From the NCBI GenBank assembly GCA_964625145.1, contig CAZVAQ010000005.1:1-53907 (forward strand): a stretch of 53,907 nt of DNA, written 5' to 3'. This DNA comes from CAYTRP01 sp964625145. GTDB lineage: Bacteria > Sumerlaeota > Sumerlaeia > SLMS01 > JAHLLQ01. Below are positions 24,872 through 32,698 of this stretch, in pieces; within the stretch, counting starts at the first letter, position 1, and each line of letters starts with the position of its first letter. A model generated the notes under the pieces. That model did no database searches. It had not been told where the DNA came from and was given only the letters and a program-made list of their open reading frames with translations. Position numbers and translations under genes: made by a program.

Positions 24872-24958
24872 CCCCTTCCTTTCGGGAAAGGCCCCCCTTG
24901 ATGGGCCTGCCCGATGACGGTATCCATCCAATTGCAGATTACGGAGGCTTGAACGCCC

Positions 24959-25204
24959 ATGTCTTCCACCCGGGACAAAGTGAAGGAATGCATTGTCGAG
25001 CAACTCGGTGTAAACGAGGAAGAAGTCACTGATGAGGCCTCGTTCATCGACGACCTCGGCGCTGACTCCCTCGACATCGTGGAGCTCGTGATGGCCTTTG
25101 AGGAGAAGTTTGGCATCGATATCCCCGACGAGGACGCGGAGAAGATCCGGAGCGTCGGCGATGCTGTGAAGTACATCGAGGCTGCCGGCTCCAAGGCCGA
25201 CTGA
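24959..25204 (+). CDS. acpP: acyl carrier protein
   Basis: The 81-residue carrier of fatty-acid intermediates. The phosphopantetheine site is Ser 37 in LGADSLDIVELVMAFEE, the classic motif, and the protein is strongly acidic as expected. A GGAGG ribosome-binding site lies 11 bases upstream. The order acpP-fabF-rnc that follows is the widespread bacterial arrangement linking fatty-acid synthesis with RNase III. Confidence 0.97.
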   Translation: MSSTRDKVKECIVEQLGVNEEEVTDEASFIDDLGADSLDIVELVMAFEEKFGIDIPDEDAEKIRSVGDAVKYIEAAGSKAD

Positions 25205-25227
25205 CCAAAGCCTCCCATGGACTCAGG

Positions 25228-25252
25228 TCGGCTGGCCTCCTTGGCCGGCCGA
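25228..25252 (+). terminator. hairpin between acpP and fabF, attenuator-like
   Basis: TCGGCTGGCC and GGCCGGCCGA pair over 10 bp (one G-U) around a 5-base loop and are followed by a pyrimidine-rich stretch TCTTCATTCC. The T-run is interrupted, so this is more likely a partial terminator or mRNA-stabilising hairpin that keeps acpP transcript in excess over fabF than a full stop. Confidence 0.4.
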
Positions 25253-25280
25253 TCTTCATTCCTTTCCCAAACAGAATCCT

Positions 25281-26525
25281 ATGGCAACTTTTCATCGTGT
25301 CGTTGTCACCGGTCTTGGGGCAATCACCCCGCTCGGTAACAGTGTGGCCGAGTTTTGGTCCAATCTGCAGGCCGGCAAGTCCGGCGCAGGGCCCATCACG
25401 CATTTTGACACCGAGCGGCATAAGACGAAGTTCGCCTGCGAGGTGAAGAACTTCGATCCGCTGGCGTACTTCAGCGCCAAGGAAGCCCGCAAGTTCGATC
25501 CCTTCGTCTTGTATGCCGTCGCCGCCGCCGAGGAAGCCATCCGCGACAGCGGCATCGACATGGAGAAGGTGGATCGGAACGAGTTCGGCGTCATCGTCGG
25601 CTCGGGCATCGGCGGCATTCACGTCATGGAGGAGCAGCACCGGATCCTCGAGACGCAGGGCCCCAACCGTGTCTCGCCCTTCCTGATTCCCAAGCTGATC
25701 TGCAACATGGCTCCGGGCCAGATCTCCATCCGCTTCGGCCTGCGCGGGCCGAGCAACTGCCCGGTGACTGCCTGCGCAACGGGAACCCACGCCATTGGCG
25801 ATGCGTTCAAGATCATCCAGCGCGGACAGGCACAGATCATCGCTGCCGGTGGCACCGAGGCCGCCATCAGCGCCCTGGGCGTGGCGGGCTTCGAGAACAT
25901 GAAGGCCCTCTCCAGCCGCAACGACAGCCCCCAGACCGCCAGCCGCCCGTTCGACAAGGAACGCGACGGATTTGTGATGGGCGAGGGCGCCGGCGTGATC
26001 ATCCTCGAGCAGTACGAACACGCGATGGCTCGCGGCGCGCGCATTTATGCGGAGATCGTTGGCTACGGCCTGACCACTGATGCCCACCACATGACGGCTC
26101 CCGCCCCCGAGGGCGAGGGCGCCACGCGCGCCATGCGCATGGCCCTGCGCGATGCGGAGCTGGACCTGACCGAAGTGGATCACATCAACGCACACGGCAC
26201 CAGCACCCCGATGAATGACAAGAACGAGACCGCCGCCGTGCGGAATCTCTTCGGGGAACACGCGCGCAAGATCTCCCTCACTTCCAACAAGTCCATGACC
26301 GGGCACTTGCTGGGCGCTGCCGGTGGGGTGGAAGCAATCGCGAGCGTCCTCGCTATTCGCGATGGCGTGATCCCGCCGACCATCAACCTGATGAATCCGG
26401 ACCCGGAGTGCGATCTGGACTACACGCCCAATGTGAAGCGTGAGCGCGAGGTCCGCGTGGCCATGTCCAACTCGCTTGGGTTTGGCGGGCACAATACCTC
26501 GATCGTATTTCGCCGGTTTGAATGA
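25281..26525 (+). CDS. fabF: beta-ketoacyl-ACP synthase II
   Basis: Condenses malonyl-ACP with a growing acyl-ACP in fatty-acid elongation. The 414-residue protein has the Cys-His-His triad of the family: Cys 165 in VTACATGTHAIGDAF, His in INAHGTSTPMND, and His with the preceding Lys in NKSMTGHLLGAAGGVEA. Length and layout are normal for FabF. It sits 76 bp after acpP and 41 bp before rnc on the same strand. Confidence 0.97.
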   Translation: MATFHRVVVTGLGAITPLGNSVAEFWSNLQAGKSGAGPITHFDTERHKTKFACEVKNFDPLAYFSAKEARKFDPFVLYAVAAAEEAIRDSGIDMEKVDRNEFGVIVGSGIGGIHVMEEQHRILETQGPNRVSPFLIPKLICNMAPGQISIRFGLRGPSNCPVTACATGTHAIGDAFKIIQRGQAQIIAAGGTEAAISALGVAGFENMKALSSRNDSPQTASRPFDKERDGFVMGEGAGVIILEQYEHAMARGARIYAEIVGYGLTTDAHHMTAPAPEGEGATRAMRMALRDAELDLTEVDHINAHGTSTPMNDKNETAAVRNLFGEHARKISLTSNKSMTGHLLGAAGGVEAIASVLAIRDGVIPPTINLMNPDPECDLDYTPNVKREREVRVAMSNSLGFGGHNTSIVFRRFE

Positions 26526-26566
26526 TCCCATGCCGGGACTGATGCCCCGGCCCGCGGATTGAGCAC

Positions 26567-27289
26567 ATGCAACCTTCTCGTCGGGAGAACCTCATGGCGC
26601 TTCTCGCGCAACTGGGTCTCCCGGTCGAGGAGGACGTGTTGCCAACGCTGAATCGCGCGCTGACACACCGCTCCTACGCGGCCGAGAACGAGGGCGTTGG
26701 TGACAACGAACGCCTCGAGTTTCTGGGCGATGCGGTTCTTGGCCTGGCCTGTACTGAGTATCTCTTCGAGCGGTACCCTGAAGCGACGGAGGGGGACCTG
26801 TCCCGCCTGAAGGGTTCCATGGTCAGCCGGCGCGTCCTGGGTGCCATCGGTCTGGAGATGGGCCTCGGGGATCTGCTGCTTCTAGGGGTGGGGGAGGATG
26901 CCTCCGGGGGGCGATCTCGGGAGTCGGTCGTGGGCTCGGCACTGGAGGCCGTCATCGGTGCCCTGAGCCGGGAATACCGTTGGGAGAGGCTGAAGCGCCC
27001 CCTTCGCACCCGTATCTTGGAGCCCGCCGAGTTGCTGGCCCGTTCGGAAGAGAGCCAGCGAGGCAACTTCAAGTCGCGGCTTCAGGAGATCGTTCAGCGC
27101 GAACGTGGGGGGGAGGTGCCCCTGTACGAGGTGCACGAGGTCGCTGGCCCGGACCATGACCGGATTTTCATGGTGGCAGTCTCCGTGGGCGGGAAGGTCT
27201 TGGGAACCGGGCGGGCCCCGCGCATCCGCTGGGCGGAGAACGAGGCAGCCCGCGTGGCGCTAAAGGCCCTTCTTGGGGGAAAATCATGA
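26567..27289 (+). CDS. rnc: ribonuclease III with one catalytic Asp replaced by Ser
   Basis: Double-strand-specific RNase for rRNA and mRNA processing. The 240-residue protein has the N-terminal nuclease domain with signature NERLEFLGDAVL (the first Glu/Asp catalytic pair intact) and a C-terminal dsRNA-binding domain from about residue 165 (NFKSRLQEIVQ ... ENEAARVALKALL). In the second catalytic block the usual D-A-F-E-A reads S-A-L-E-A (VVGSALEAVIGA), so the Asp equivalent to E. coli D114 is a Ser (codon TCG) while the following Glu is kept. It may be catalytically weak or use another ligand. An alternative ATG at 26594 has a better GGGAG site. Confidence 0.92.
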   Translation: MQPSRRENLMALLAQLGLPVEEDVLPTLNRALTHRSYAAENEGVGDNERLEFLGDAVLGLACTEYLFERYPEATEGDLSRLKGSMVSRRVLGAIGLEMGLGDLLLLGVGEDASGGRSRESVVGSALEAVIGALSREYRWERLKRPLRTRILEPAELLARSEESQRGNFKSRLQEIVQRERGGEVPLYEVHEVAGPDHDRIFMVAVSVGGKVLGTGRAPRIRWAENEAARVALKALLGGKS

Positions 27290-27394
27290 GCGGGCAAACA
27301 TTGACGCGGCAGGACTTCTGTCCCTACATGTACACCCAGCCATTCCAATTCGCTGCCCGGGCGCGTTGGGTCCAATCGTGAAGGAAGCCTCCTC

Positions 27395-28321
27395 GTGAAA
27401 GATGTCCTGGTCACCGGTTCCGAAGGAATGTTGGGAAGCGAAGTGGTGCGCCATCTGCGCAAGCGCAAGGACGTGCGCATCATTCGCACCACGGTGGAGA
27501 CGCTCGACATCACCGATTTGTCGGCGGTGAAGGCCACCCTTGAGATCAACCGGCCCACCCACATCATCCATTGCGCCGCCTTCACACAGGTCGACACGGC
27601 GGAGAAGGATCCCTTGGCGGCCTACTCCGTGAATGCGGAGGGGACCAAGAACCTGGCCTTCTTCGCGCGCGAGATCGATTCGGAACTGATCTACATTTCC
27701 ACCGATTACGTGTTCGACGGCACCAACGAGGACGGATACGTCGAAAGCGACCAGCCGAATCCGCTGAACGTCTACGGGCGGTCCAAGTTGGCTGGCGAGC
27801 GCAACATCCAGATCCTGTGCGAGCGGCACAAGATCGTGCGCACGTCGTGGCTCAATGGCCTGGGCGGCGCCCACAACCGCAACTTCATCGAGACGATGCT
27901 GCGCATCGCGGAGACCCGCAATCAACTGTCGGTAGTGAACGACCAGTTTGGGCGCCCCACGTTTACCTTCGACCTGGCGCCGATGCTCGTCAACCTGCTC
28001 GACGTTCACTCCTATGGCATCTTCCATGTGACGGGCGAAGGAACATGCACGTGGTTCGATTTCGCATGCCGCATCTTTGCGGAGGCGGGCATCGAAGTGA
28101 GCGTGCGCCCCGTCACCAGCGACCAGTTCCGCAGCCTGGCGGAGCGGCCGCGCCATGGCGTGATGCTCAACACGCGATTCGAGGCGCTGGGACTGGATCT
28201 CCTGCCGCATTGGCAGGTCAGCCTGGCGGATTATTTCCGGAGGCGCCGGTTGGCCACGAGCGTTAGTTCGCCGGAAACCCGCGGTCCCAGCCGCGACGCC
28301 AACCCCGCCACGCTCTACTAG
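27395..28321 (+). CDS. rfbD: SDR-type dTDP-4-dehydrorhamnose reductase-like protein
   Basis: An NAD(P)-dependent reductase of the RmlD/RfbD branch of extended SDRs, normally the last step of dTDP-L-rhamnose synthesis. Visible are the nucleotide-binding motif VTGSEGMLGSEV, an HCAAFTQVDTAE block, STDYVFDG, and the Y-x3-K catalytic pair in YGRSKLAGE. The 308 residues include about 25 extra at the C-terminus. GTG start at 27395 after GAAGGAAG. No rmlA, rmlB or rmlC is in the window, so the symbol rests on similarity alone; a related reductase of sugar or lipid metabolism is possible. The ABC ATPase starts one base after its stop. Confidence 0.8.
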   Translation: MKDVLVTGSEGMLGSEVVRHLRKRKDVRIIRTTVETLDITDLSAVKATLEINRPTHIIHCAAFTQVDTAEKDPLAAYSVNAEGTKNLAFFAREIDSELIYISTDYVFDGTNEDGYVESDQPNPLNVYGRSKLAGERNIQILCERHKIVRTSWLNGLGGAHNRNFIETMLRIAETRNQLSVVNDQFGRPTFTFDLAPMLVNLLDVHSYGIFHVTGEGTCTWFDFACRIFAEAGIEVSVRPVTSDQFRSLAERPRHGVMLNTRFEALGLDLLPHWQVSLADYFRRRRLATSVSSPETRGPSRDANPATLY

Positions 28322-28322
28322 G

Positions 28323-29210
28323 ATGCTCTCCATTGCGCGTGTGACCAAGGTATATCCCACCGGGCGCATCGCGCTGTCGGATTTTTCGTTGGAAGTCGAC
28401 CATGGCGTGTTGGGCCTGTTGGGCCCCAACGGCGCGGGCAAGTCTACGCTGATGGCAATCCTCGCCGGTGAGCTTGGCTTCGAGAGCGGCAGGGTGACGC
28501 TGGACGGATGCGACGTCGCCCGCCAACCGGACCTGTGGCGCTCGCGAATGGGCTACATGCCACAGGCGTTTGACTTCGCGCCGCAACTCACCGGCCGTGA
28601 AGTGCTCACGCGCACTGCTGCCCTCTCCGGCTTTGCACCCGGTTCCCTGCGGCAGCGCATCGATCATTTGCTAACCCGCGTGCGCTTGTCGGACGCGGCC
28701 AATCGCGACGCGGCGCAATTCTCCCGCGGCATGAAGCAACGTCTCGCAGTGGCGGCCACATTCCTTTGTGATCCGTCGTTGGTGCTTCTCGACGAACCGA
28801 CAAGCGGTCTGGATCCCGAGGAGCGCATTGTCTTCCGTGAGTTGCTCGCGGAGCTTTCCGCACAGCGCACGGTGATCCTCTCGACCCATGTGGTGGCCGA
28901 TGTGGAGAGATGTTGCAGCAAGGTGGCGGTCATCAACACCGGCCGGCTGTTGTTCCTCGGTCCACCGAGCAAGTTGATCGAGACAATGCGCGCCAGGGTT
29001 TGGGAAACCACGGCAGAGGTGGAAGTGGTGGAGGATTGGGCGCGGGCGCGCCGGTTGGTTTCGCTGCGCGATCATGCAGGCAAACCCTTGGCACGGGTTC
29101 TCTCGCACGAACCCCCGACGGACAACGCGCAAGCGGTCGTGCCATCGCTGGAGGACGCGTATCTCGATTTGTTGTCCACGGCGCCATCCGCGCAGGAAGT
29201 TCCCGCATGA
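28323..29210 (+). CDS. ABC transporter ATP-binding protein (CcmA/NatA type)
   Basis: A 295-residue ATPase with Walker A GPNGAGKST at 34-42, the signature FSRGMKQRL, Walker B LVLLDEPTSGLDP and a switch His in LSTHVVAD. The C-terminal 70 residues resemble the regulatory tail of exporter ATPases of the gliding/NatA class. It overlaps the downstream permease by 4 bp (ATGA), so the two form one exporter. The substrate is unknown. It directly follows the reductase gene and may share its transcript. Confidence 0.93.
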   Translation: MLSIARVTKVYPTGRIALSDFSLEVDHGVLGLLGPNGAGKSTLMAILAGELGFESGRVTLDGCDVARQPDLWRSRMGYMPQAFDFAPQLTGREVLTRTAALSGFAPGSLRQRIDHLLTRVRLSDAANRDAAQFSRGMKQRLAVAATFLCDPSLVLLDEPTSGLDPEERIVFRELLAELSAQRTVILSTHVVADVERCCSKVAVINTGRLLFLGPPSKLIETMRARVWETTAEVEVVEDWARARRLVSLRDHAGKPLARVLSHEPPTDNAQAVVPSLEDAYLDLLSTAPSAQEVPA

Positions 29211-29998
29211 CGAATCCTTCCGATGCAGTCACGAACACGGGCCGTGGCCTGGAGCGCTTGCGCCGTCGCATTGCACTCATTGGCAATGATGCCTACCGGC
29301 GCGATGGTTGGCGATTGCTGCTGGCGGACATGCGCGGGTGGCTCGGCGTGCGGACGTTGCTCGCCGTGGTGGTGCTTGCGATCAGCGGCGCGTGGCTGGC
29401 TTATCACTCGGTGACCACACCGAGGGAAGCGCACCAGTTGCTCGCGCGATTGTTCGGCTTTGGGGCGCTGTTGGCGGGGGCTGGATTGTTCGCTTCCGAC
29501 CAGCGCCAGGGCACCTTCGAGTTGCTGTGGTTGGCGACCGGTTCACGGCGCAAGTTGCTGGCACATCGCATCATCGTCCAGCTTATCGCATTCACCCTGC
29601 TTGCCGTGCCTGCCATCCTGTTGTCGCGCTGGTGGGTGGGTGCGGACTTTCCCGCCATGCGGTCCCTGGTCTTCATCGTGACGAACACGTTGCTGATCCT
29701 GTGCACGATGGCGTGGGCGGCGACGCTGCTCCCACAAGCATGGGCGGGTGCCTTGATGGGCATGGCGTTGATCGTGGGTTTTCATGCGTGGATGGGTGAC
29801 ACGGTCAGCATCTTCAACTTATTCCTGAATCCGATGCCGGGCGGAGCGGAGGAATTGATCGTGATCGGTGGCGGCGCGTTCGCGTCGACCACAAGCGCCC
29901 AGGCATTGGTCACGCCGAACCGGATCGTCGTGCTGCTCGCCAGCGGACTGCTCTTCAACATGGCGCACAAGGGATTGGCGCGAACGTTCCGCGGCTGA
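29207..29998 (+). CDS. ABC-2 type transporter permease
   Basis: A 263-residue membrane protein with about six spans (for example LLAVVVLAISGAWLAY, LFGFGALLAGAGLFA, IIVQLIAFTLLAVPAILL). It also has the cytosolic loop FASDQRQGTFELLWLA, typical of ABC-2 permeases that partner NatA-like ATPases. I chose the ATG at 29207 that overlaps the ATPase stop; the open frame runs back to 28910, but that part lies inside the ATPase gene in another frame. Confidence 0.87.
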   Translation: MTNPSDAVTNTGRGLERLRRRIALIGNDAYRRDGWRLLLADMRGWLGVRTLLAVVVLAISGAWLAYHSVTTPREAHQLLARLFGFGALLAGAGLFASDQRQGTFELLWLATGSRRKLLAHRIIVQLIAFTLLAVPAILLSRWWVGADFPAMRSLVFIVTNTLLILCTMAWAATLLPQAWAGALMGMALIVGFHAWMGDTVSIFNLFLNPMPGGAEELIVIGGGAFASTTSAQALVTPNRIVVLLASGLLFNMAHKGLARTFRG

Positions 29999-30030
29999 CA
30001 ATGTGAAACAACCCTGATTGGAAGAAGAAG

Positions 30031-30060
30031 CGGCCCGGACGAGTACCACTGTCCGGGCCG
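30031..30060. terminator. perfect 10-bp hairpin between convergent permease and DUF1328 genes
   Basis: CGGCCCGGAC at 30031-30040 and GTCCGGGCCG at 30051-30060 are exact inverted repeats around a 10-base loop. On the minus strand the stem is followed by CTTCTTCTTCC, fitting a terminator of the DUF1328 gene; on the plus strand no T-run follows. Confidence 0.55.
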
Positions 30061-30077
30061 ACACGGAGGCTGTTCCG

Positions 30078-30248
30078 TTATCTGACGACCACGCGACCGC
30101 GACCGAAGACAAGAGTCACGATGAACAGGACCAGGAACACAACGAACAGGATCCAAGCGATCTGTGTGGCAACGCCTGCGATTCCGGAAAAGCCGAGAGC
30201 TGCCGCGATGAGTGCGACGATGAGGAAGGTAATCGCCCAACCCAACAT
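30078..30248 (-). CDS. DUF1328 family (YtjA-like) small membrane protein
   Basis: A short gene of 56 codons. The protein starts MLGWAITFLIVALIAAALGF, continues SGIAGVATQIAWILFVVFLV and ends FGRGRVVVR, giving two membrane spans and the family layout of DUF1328. An AAAGGAG ribosome-binding site lies 7 bases before the ATG at 30248. It is an inner-membrane protein of unknown function, often expressed as a solitary gene; here it also stands alone with its own hairpin terminator. Reading frames that cross this region on the opposite strand are shadows. Confidence 0.9.
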   Translation of the reverse strand: MLGWAITFLIVALIAAALGFSGIAGVATQIAWILFVVFLVLFIVTLVFGRGRVVVR

Positions 30249-30550
30249 GGGATTTCTCCTTTTCGGTTATTCGATTCCTGAAACATGGCGCCGCGGACTT
30301 TGCCGACGCTGAACACAACCGTGGAGAGGCATGGCGCGTACCAACATCGGGTAAGCACCATGCTTGCCAGTACCAAGTGGATGGCGTGCATGGTTGGAAA
30401 TTGGTGGTTTATCTATTCAGGCCTTGGGCTGATTCTGGGGCGCGGACAATTGATGGCTGGGCGGCACCACCGCCACAGCGCCCAATCTGTCCGTTGCGTC
30501 GTCGCGATTGCCTGCGGGTTGCCGCTCTTTGTTCGCCGAAGAAAAACCGA
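30249..30550. other. intergenic region without recognisable gene
   Basis: About 300 bases between the DUF1328 start and the DUF1801 stop. It should contain the DUF1328 promoter on the minus strand. I see no clear -35/-10 pair, repeat, hairpin terminator or conserved reading frame in it. Confidence 0.4.
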
Positions 30551-30988
30551 TCAGCCGGACGGCGCAGATCCGCACTTCTGGTGCTCGCGCATTTGCTCCA
30601 CCGAGGCGACGATCAATTGATTCAGCACGTCCACATCCACATCCGCCAGGCGCTTGATGTAGAGGCAGCCGACGCCGGTCTTGTGCTTGCCGGGCTTCTC
30701 CAGCAGGTGTCCAAACTTTGAGAAGCCCGCGAGCAGATACAGGGAGATCTCGTTCTTGCGAGGTGACAATCCGGTAATGAACCAGTCACCCTCGCAGCCG
30801 CTCTTGCTCTTGTAGTGATAGCTGCCGAACCCGATGATGCTCGTTCCCCACATGACCGGTTTGTCCTTTGTGGCCTTCTTCATCATCTTGACGATCTCGC
30901 GGCAATCCTTGCGGCGCGCTTCATCGGGGATGGCGTCGAGAAACTCGTCCACGCTTGCATCGGTGGGCTTTGTCTTGGGTTCGGCCAT
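30551..30988 (-). CDS. DUF1801 (YdhG-like) domain protein
   Basis: A 145-residue cytosolic protein of the DUF1801 family: VDEFLDAIPDEARRKDCREI at the N-terminus, VMWGTSIIGFGSYHYKSKSG in the middle, NEISLYLLAGF, and GVGCLYIKRLADVDVDVL near the end. The family has a SufE-like small alpha-beta fold and no agreed biochemical role. It stands in a run of minus-strand accessory genes (30551-32351) with short spacers, probably one transcript. Confidence 0.85.
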   Translation of the reverse strand: MAEPKTKPTDASVDEFLDAIPDEARRKDCREIVKMMKKATKDKPVMWGTSIIGFGSYHYKSKSGCEGDWFITGLSPRKNEISLYLLAGFSKFGHLLEKPGKHKTGVGCLYIKRLADVDVDVLNQLIVASVEQMREHQKCGSAPSG

Positions 30989-31015
30989 GGGAGTGTCCCC
31001 CTTTCGGAATTGATC

Positions 31016-31345
31016 CTATCTGCCTGCGGGTTCGCCCCTGTAGTGGGCTCCGATGCTTGCGATCTTCGCCGCGATGTCCACGCACTTGGCGTTGTCGGCG
31101 GGCAGGCGCCATTCCTCGCGCATGATGCGGGCGATCTCGCGGGCGATCGTCATCTTCTCCACGCCCTGCTTTGCCATGAGGGACAACGGCCCGACGGCGC
31201 TGTCGTACTGCCGCTCGGCGCCGCGCAGGCCCTTCACGCACAGGGGATCCCAGCGCACCAGAACGCGGCTGATGTCCAGGCGCATCTGCTTCAGCGCCAG
31301 GCGATTGTTGATGGCTTCCTGCTCGGGGTCTTGCGCGTTGCTCAT
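31016..31345 (-). CDS. small cytosolic protein of unknown function
   Basis: A 109-residue protein I do not confidently recognise. Its centre (LDISRVLVRWDPLCV ... YDSAVGPLSLM) is faintly like DUF1871-type proteins, in which a WDP segment precedes a conserved YD, but this is only an impression. No membrane span or signal peptide is visible. I took the ATG at 31345 (MSNAQDPEQEA); the frame extends to 31417, but that part overlaps the 3' end of the TraB/GumN gene. It ends 27 bp before DUF1801. Confidence 0.6.
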   Translation of the reverse strand: MSNAQDPEQEAINNRLALKQMRLDISRVLVRWDPLCVKGLRGAERQYDSAVGPLSLMAKQGVEKMTIAREIARIMREEWRLPADNAKCVDIAAKIASIGAHYRGEPAGR

Positions 31346-31355
31346 CGCTTTCTCA

Positions 31356-32351
31356 TCATTCTCCCGTGTTTCCAACTGCCACGGCCTTGCGCACGGGCAA
31401 TTCCATCCCGGGCTCAAGGCGCGTGATCGTGTAGCCCCGCCCGGCGAGCAACTCCAACAGCCCGTCCTCCAGCGGATAATGCAGCAGGCCGATCGCGAAG
31501 AAGTAGCTTCGCTCCGGATCGTCGGTCAGCTTCTTGTCGATGCGCTCCGCCATGCGATGATTGCGGTCGCCGAGCAACTTCTGCATGAAGCGTTGCTGCA
31601 CCGGGTCGTCGGGATCCTGCTCTTCCTGCACATAGTCGACGACCGTGTCCATGTCACCGGTCAGGTAACCGCGAAGCAGCAACTCCGTGGGCGATTCGCC
31701 TGCCTCGCTCTTGCTCTTTTCGATCTGCTCGATCGTTGTGCGCAGCAGGGACAGCAGGTCTTCCTGCGATGTGGAATCGAAGACGGACAACTGCTCGTTC
31801 ACGGACTCGATGCCACCAGCCTTCTTTCCATTCTGGATGGCAAAGGAGTAGATCTTTTGGTCCAGCGCCTCTGTCTGCCCCTTCGAGATGTACTCCAGTT
31901 GGGGGAGAATCGCCAGCAGGCCCCAGACCTTGAAGTTCTCGTAGGTGCTGATGGACTGGTTGTATTCCTGCAGGATGGCGTCGGCCCGCTGGTAGAGGTC
32001 AGCGGGCAACACCGCACTCAGCCGCTCGCCGGCGGGGGCGATCATGGCAAACGCCGCGCGCCCCATGGTGAAGAGGTCCATCGGGATCTCGGTGTTGAGT
32101 TCGTCGGAAGCCAGGATGGCCTGCTCCACGACCGGGGGAAGGGTCGTCACGCGCGGATCCGGAAGATGGATCGTTCCGTAGAGGTATGACGGCACTTCAC
32201 CTTCGATCACCCACAGGAATGGACGCTCCTTGGGGGTGACTTCGCCGGAGGCTTCTGGATTGTCGGCAATTTGCGTCTCGAGCGATTGGGCCTTGGCGCA
32301 ACCAGCAAGCAGGGTGGCGGCGAACAGGACGGCCAACAGTTTCTTCAGCAC
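31356..32351 (-). CDS. TraB/GumN family lipoprotein
   Basis: A 331-residue protein with a lipoprotein signal peptide (lipobox LAGC at about residues 15-18) followed by a TraB/PrgY/GumN domain. The hallmark G-x-x-H is present in YLYGTIHLPDPRV, and the paired late motif is in YFFAIGLLHYPLEDGLLELL. Some family members act as metal-dependent proteases (Tiki-like); the role here is unproven. The start is GTG at 32351 with GAGGAG nine bases upstream. It is the first gene of the 32351-30551 run. Confidence 0.87.
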   Translation of the reverse strand: MLKKLLAVLFAATLLAGCAKAQSLETQIADNPEASGEVTPKERPFLWVIEGEVPSYLYGTIHLPDPRVTTLPPVVEQAILASDELNTEIPMDLFTMGRAAFAMIAPAGERLSAVLPADLYQRADAILQEYNQSISTYENFKVWGLLAILPQLEYISKGQTEALDQKIYSFAIQNGKKAGGIESVNEQLSVFDSTSQEDLLSLLRTTIEQIEKSKSEAGESPTELLLRGYLTGDMDTVVDYVQEEQDPDDPVQQRFMQKLLGDRNHRMAERIDKKLTDDPERSYFFAIGLLHYPLEDGLLELLAGRGYTITRLEPGMELPVRKAVAVGNTGE

Positions 32352-32503
32352 GATGATTTCTCCTCGGGGCGGTGGGGTGGTGCCACCGCATGACCGCTTA
32401 TTGTGAATCCAAGCCCGGCCAGTCCTGCCAAGCTCTTTCTTGACGGCCTGCGGCCTTGGCCTCCATCCTTTGAAGTATCCCGTGTCCGGAGGATCAGCCA
32501 GCC

Positions 32504-32698
32504 ATGGACATCGACGACCAGAAGAAGGCCAGCGAAATCCCGCGCTTTCGCAAACCCAGCATCATCACGCGGCTTTTCCAGATCGCCCTGCTGTGCGCGA
32601 TCATCTATGCGATCTACTGGGCCGGCTTGGAATATGGCATCCTGCNNNNNNNNNNTGCCGGAGACCATGCGAATCTTCTGACCGATTACCGCAGGTGA
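32504..32698 (+). CDS. small membrane protein interrupted by assembly gap
   Basis: A frame starting at ATG 32504 encodes a polar N-terminus (MDIDDQKKASEIPRF) and one hydrophobic span, about residues 24-44, before running into ten Ns. The sequence after the gap reads on to a stop at 32698, but reading frame and true length across the gap are unknown. It converges with proB, whose 3' end it would overlap, so the part after the gap is doubtful. No family recognised. Confidence 0.4.
   Translation: MDIDDQKKASEIPRFRKPSIITRLFQIALLCAIIYAIYWAGLEYGILXXXXAGDHANLLTDYRR
32646..32655. other. assembly gap (10 Ns)
   Basis: Ten consecutive Ns mark a scaffold join of unknown true length. Gene content and distances across this point should not be trusted. 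Confidence 0.98.

Noticed and set aside
25044..26531. Minus-strand frame of 495 codons
   Set aside because: Antisense to acpP and fabF with no domain similarity.
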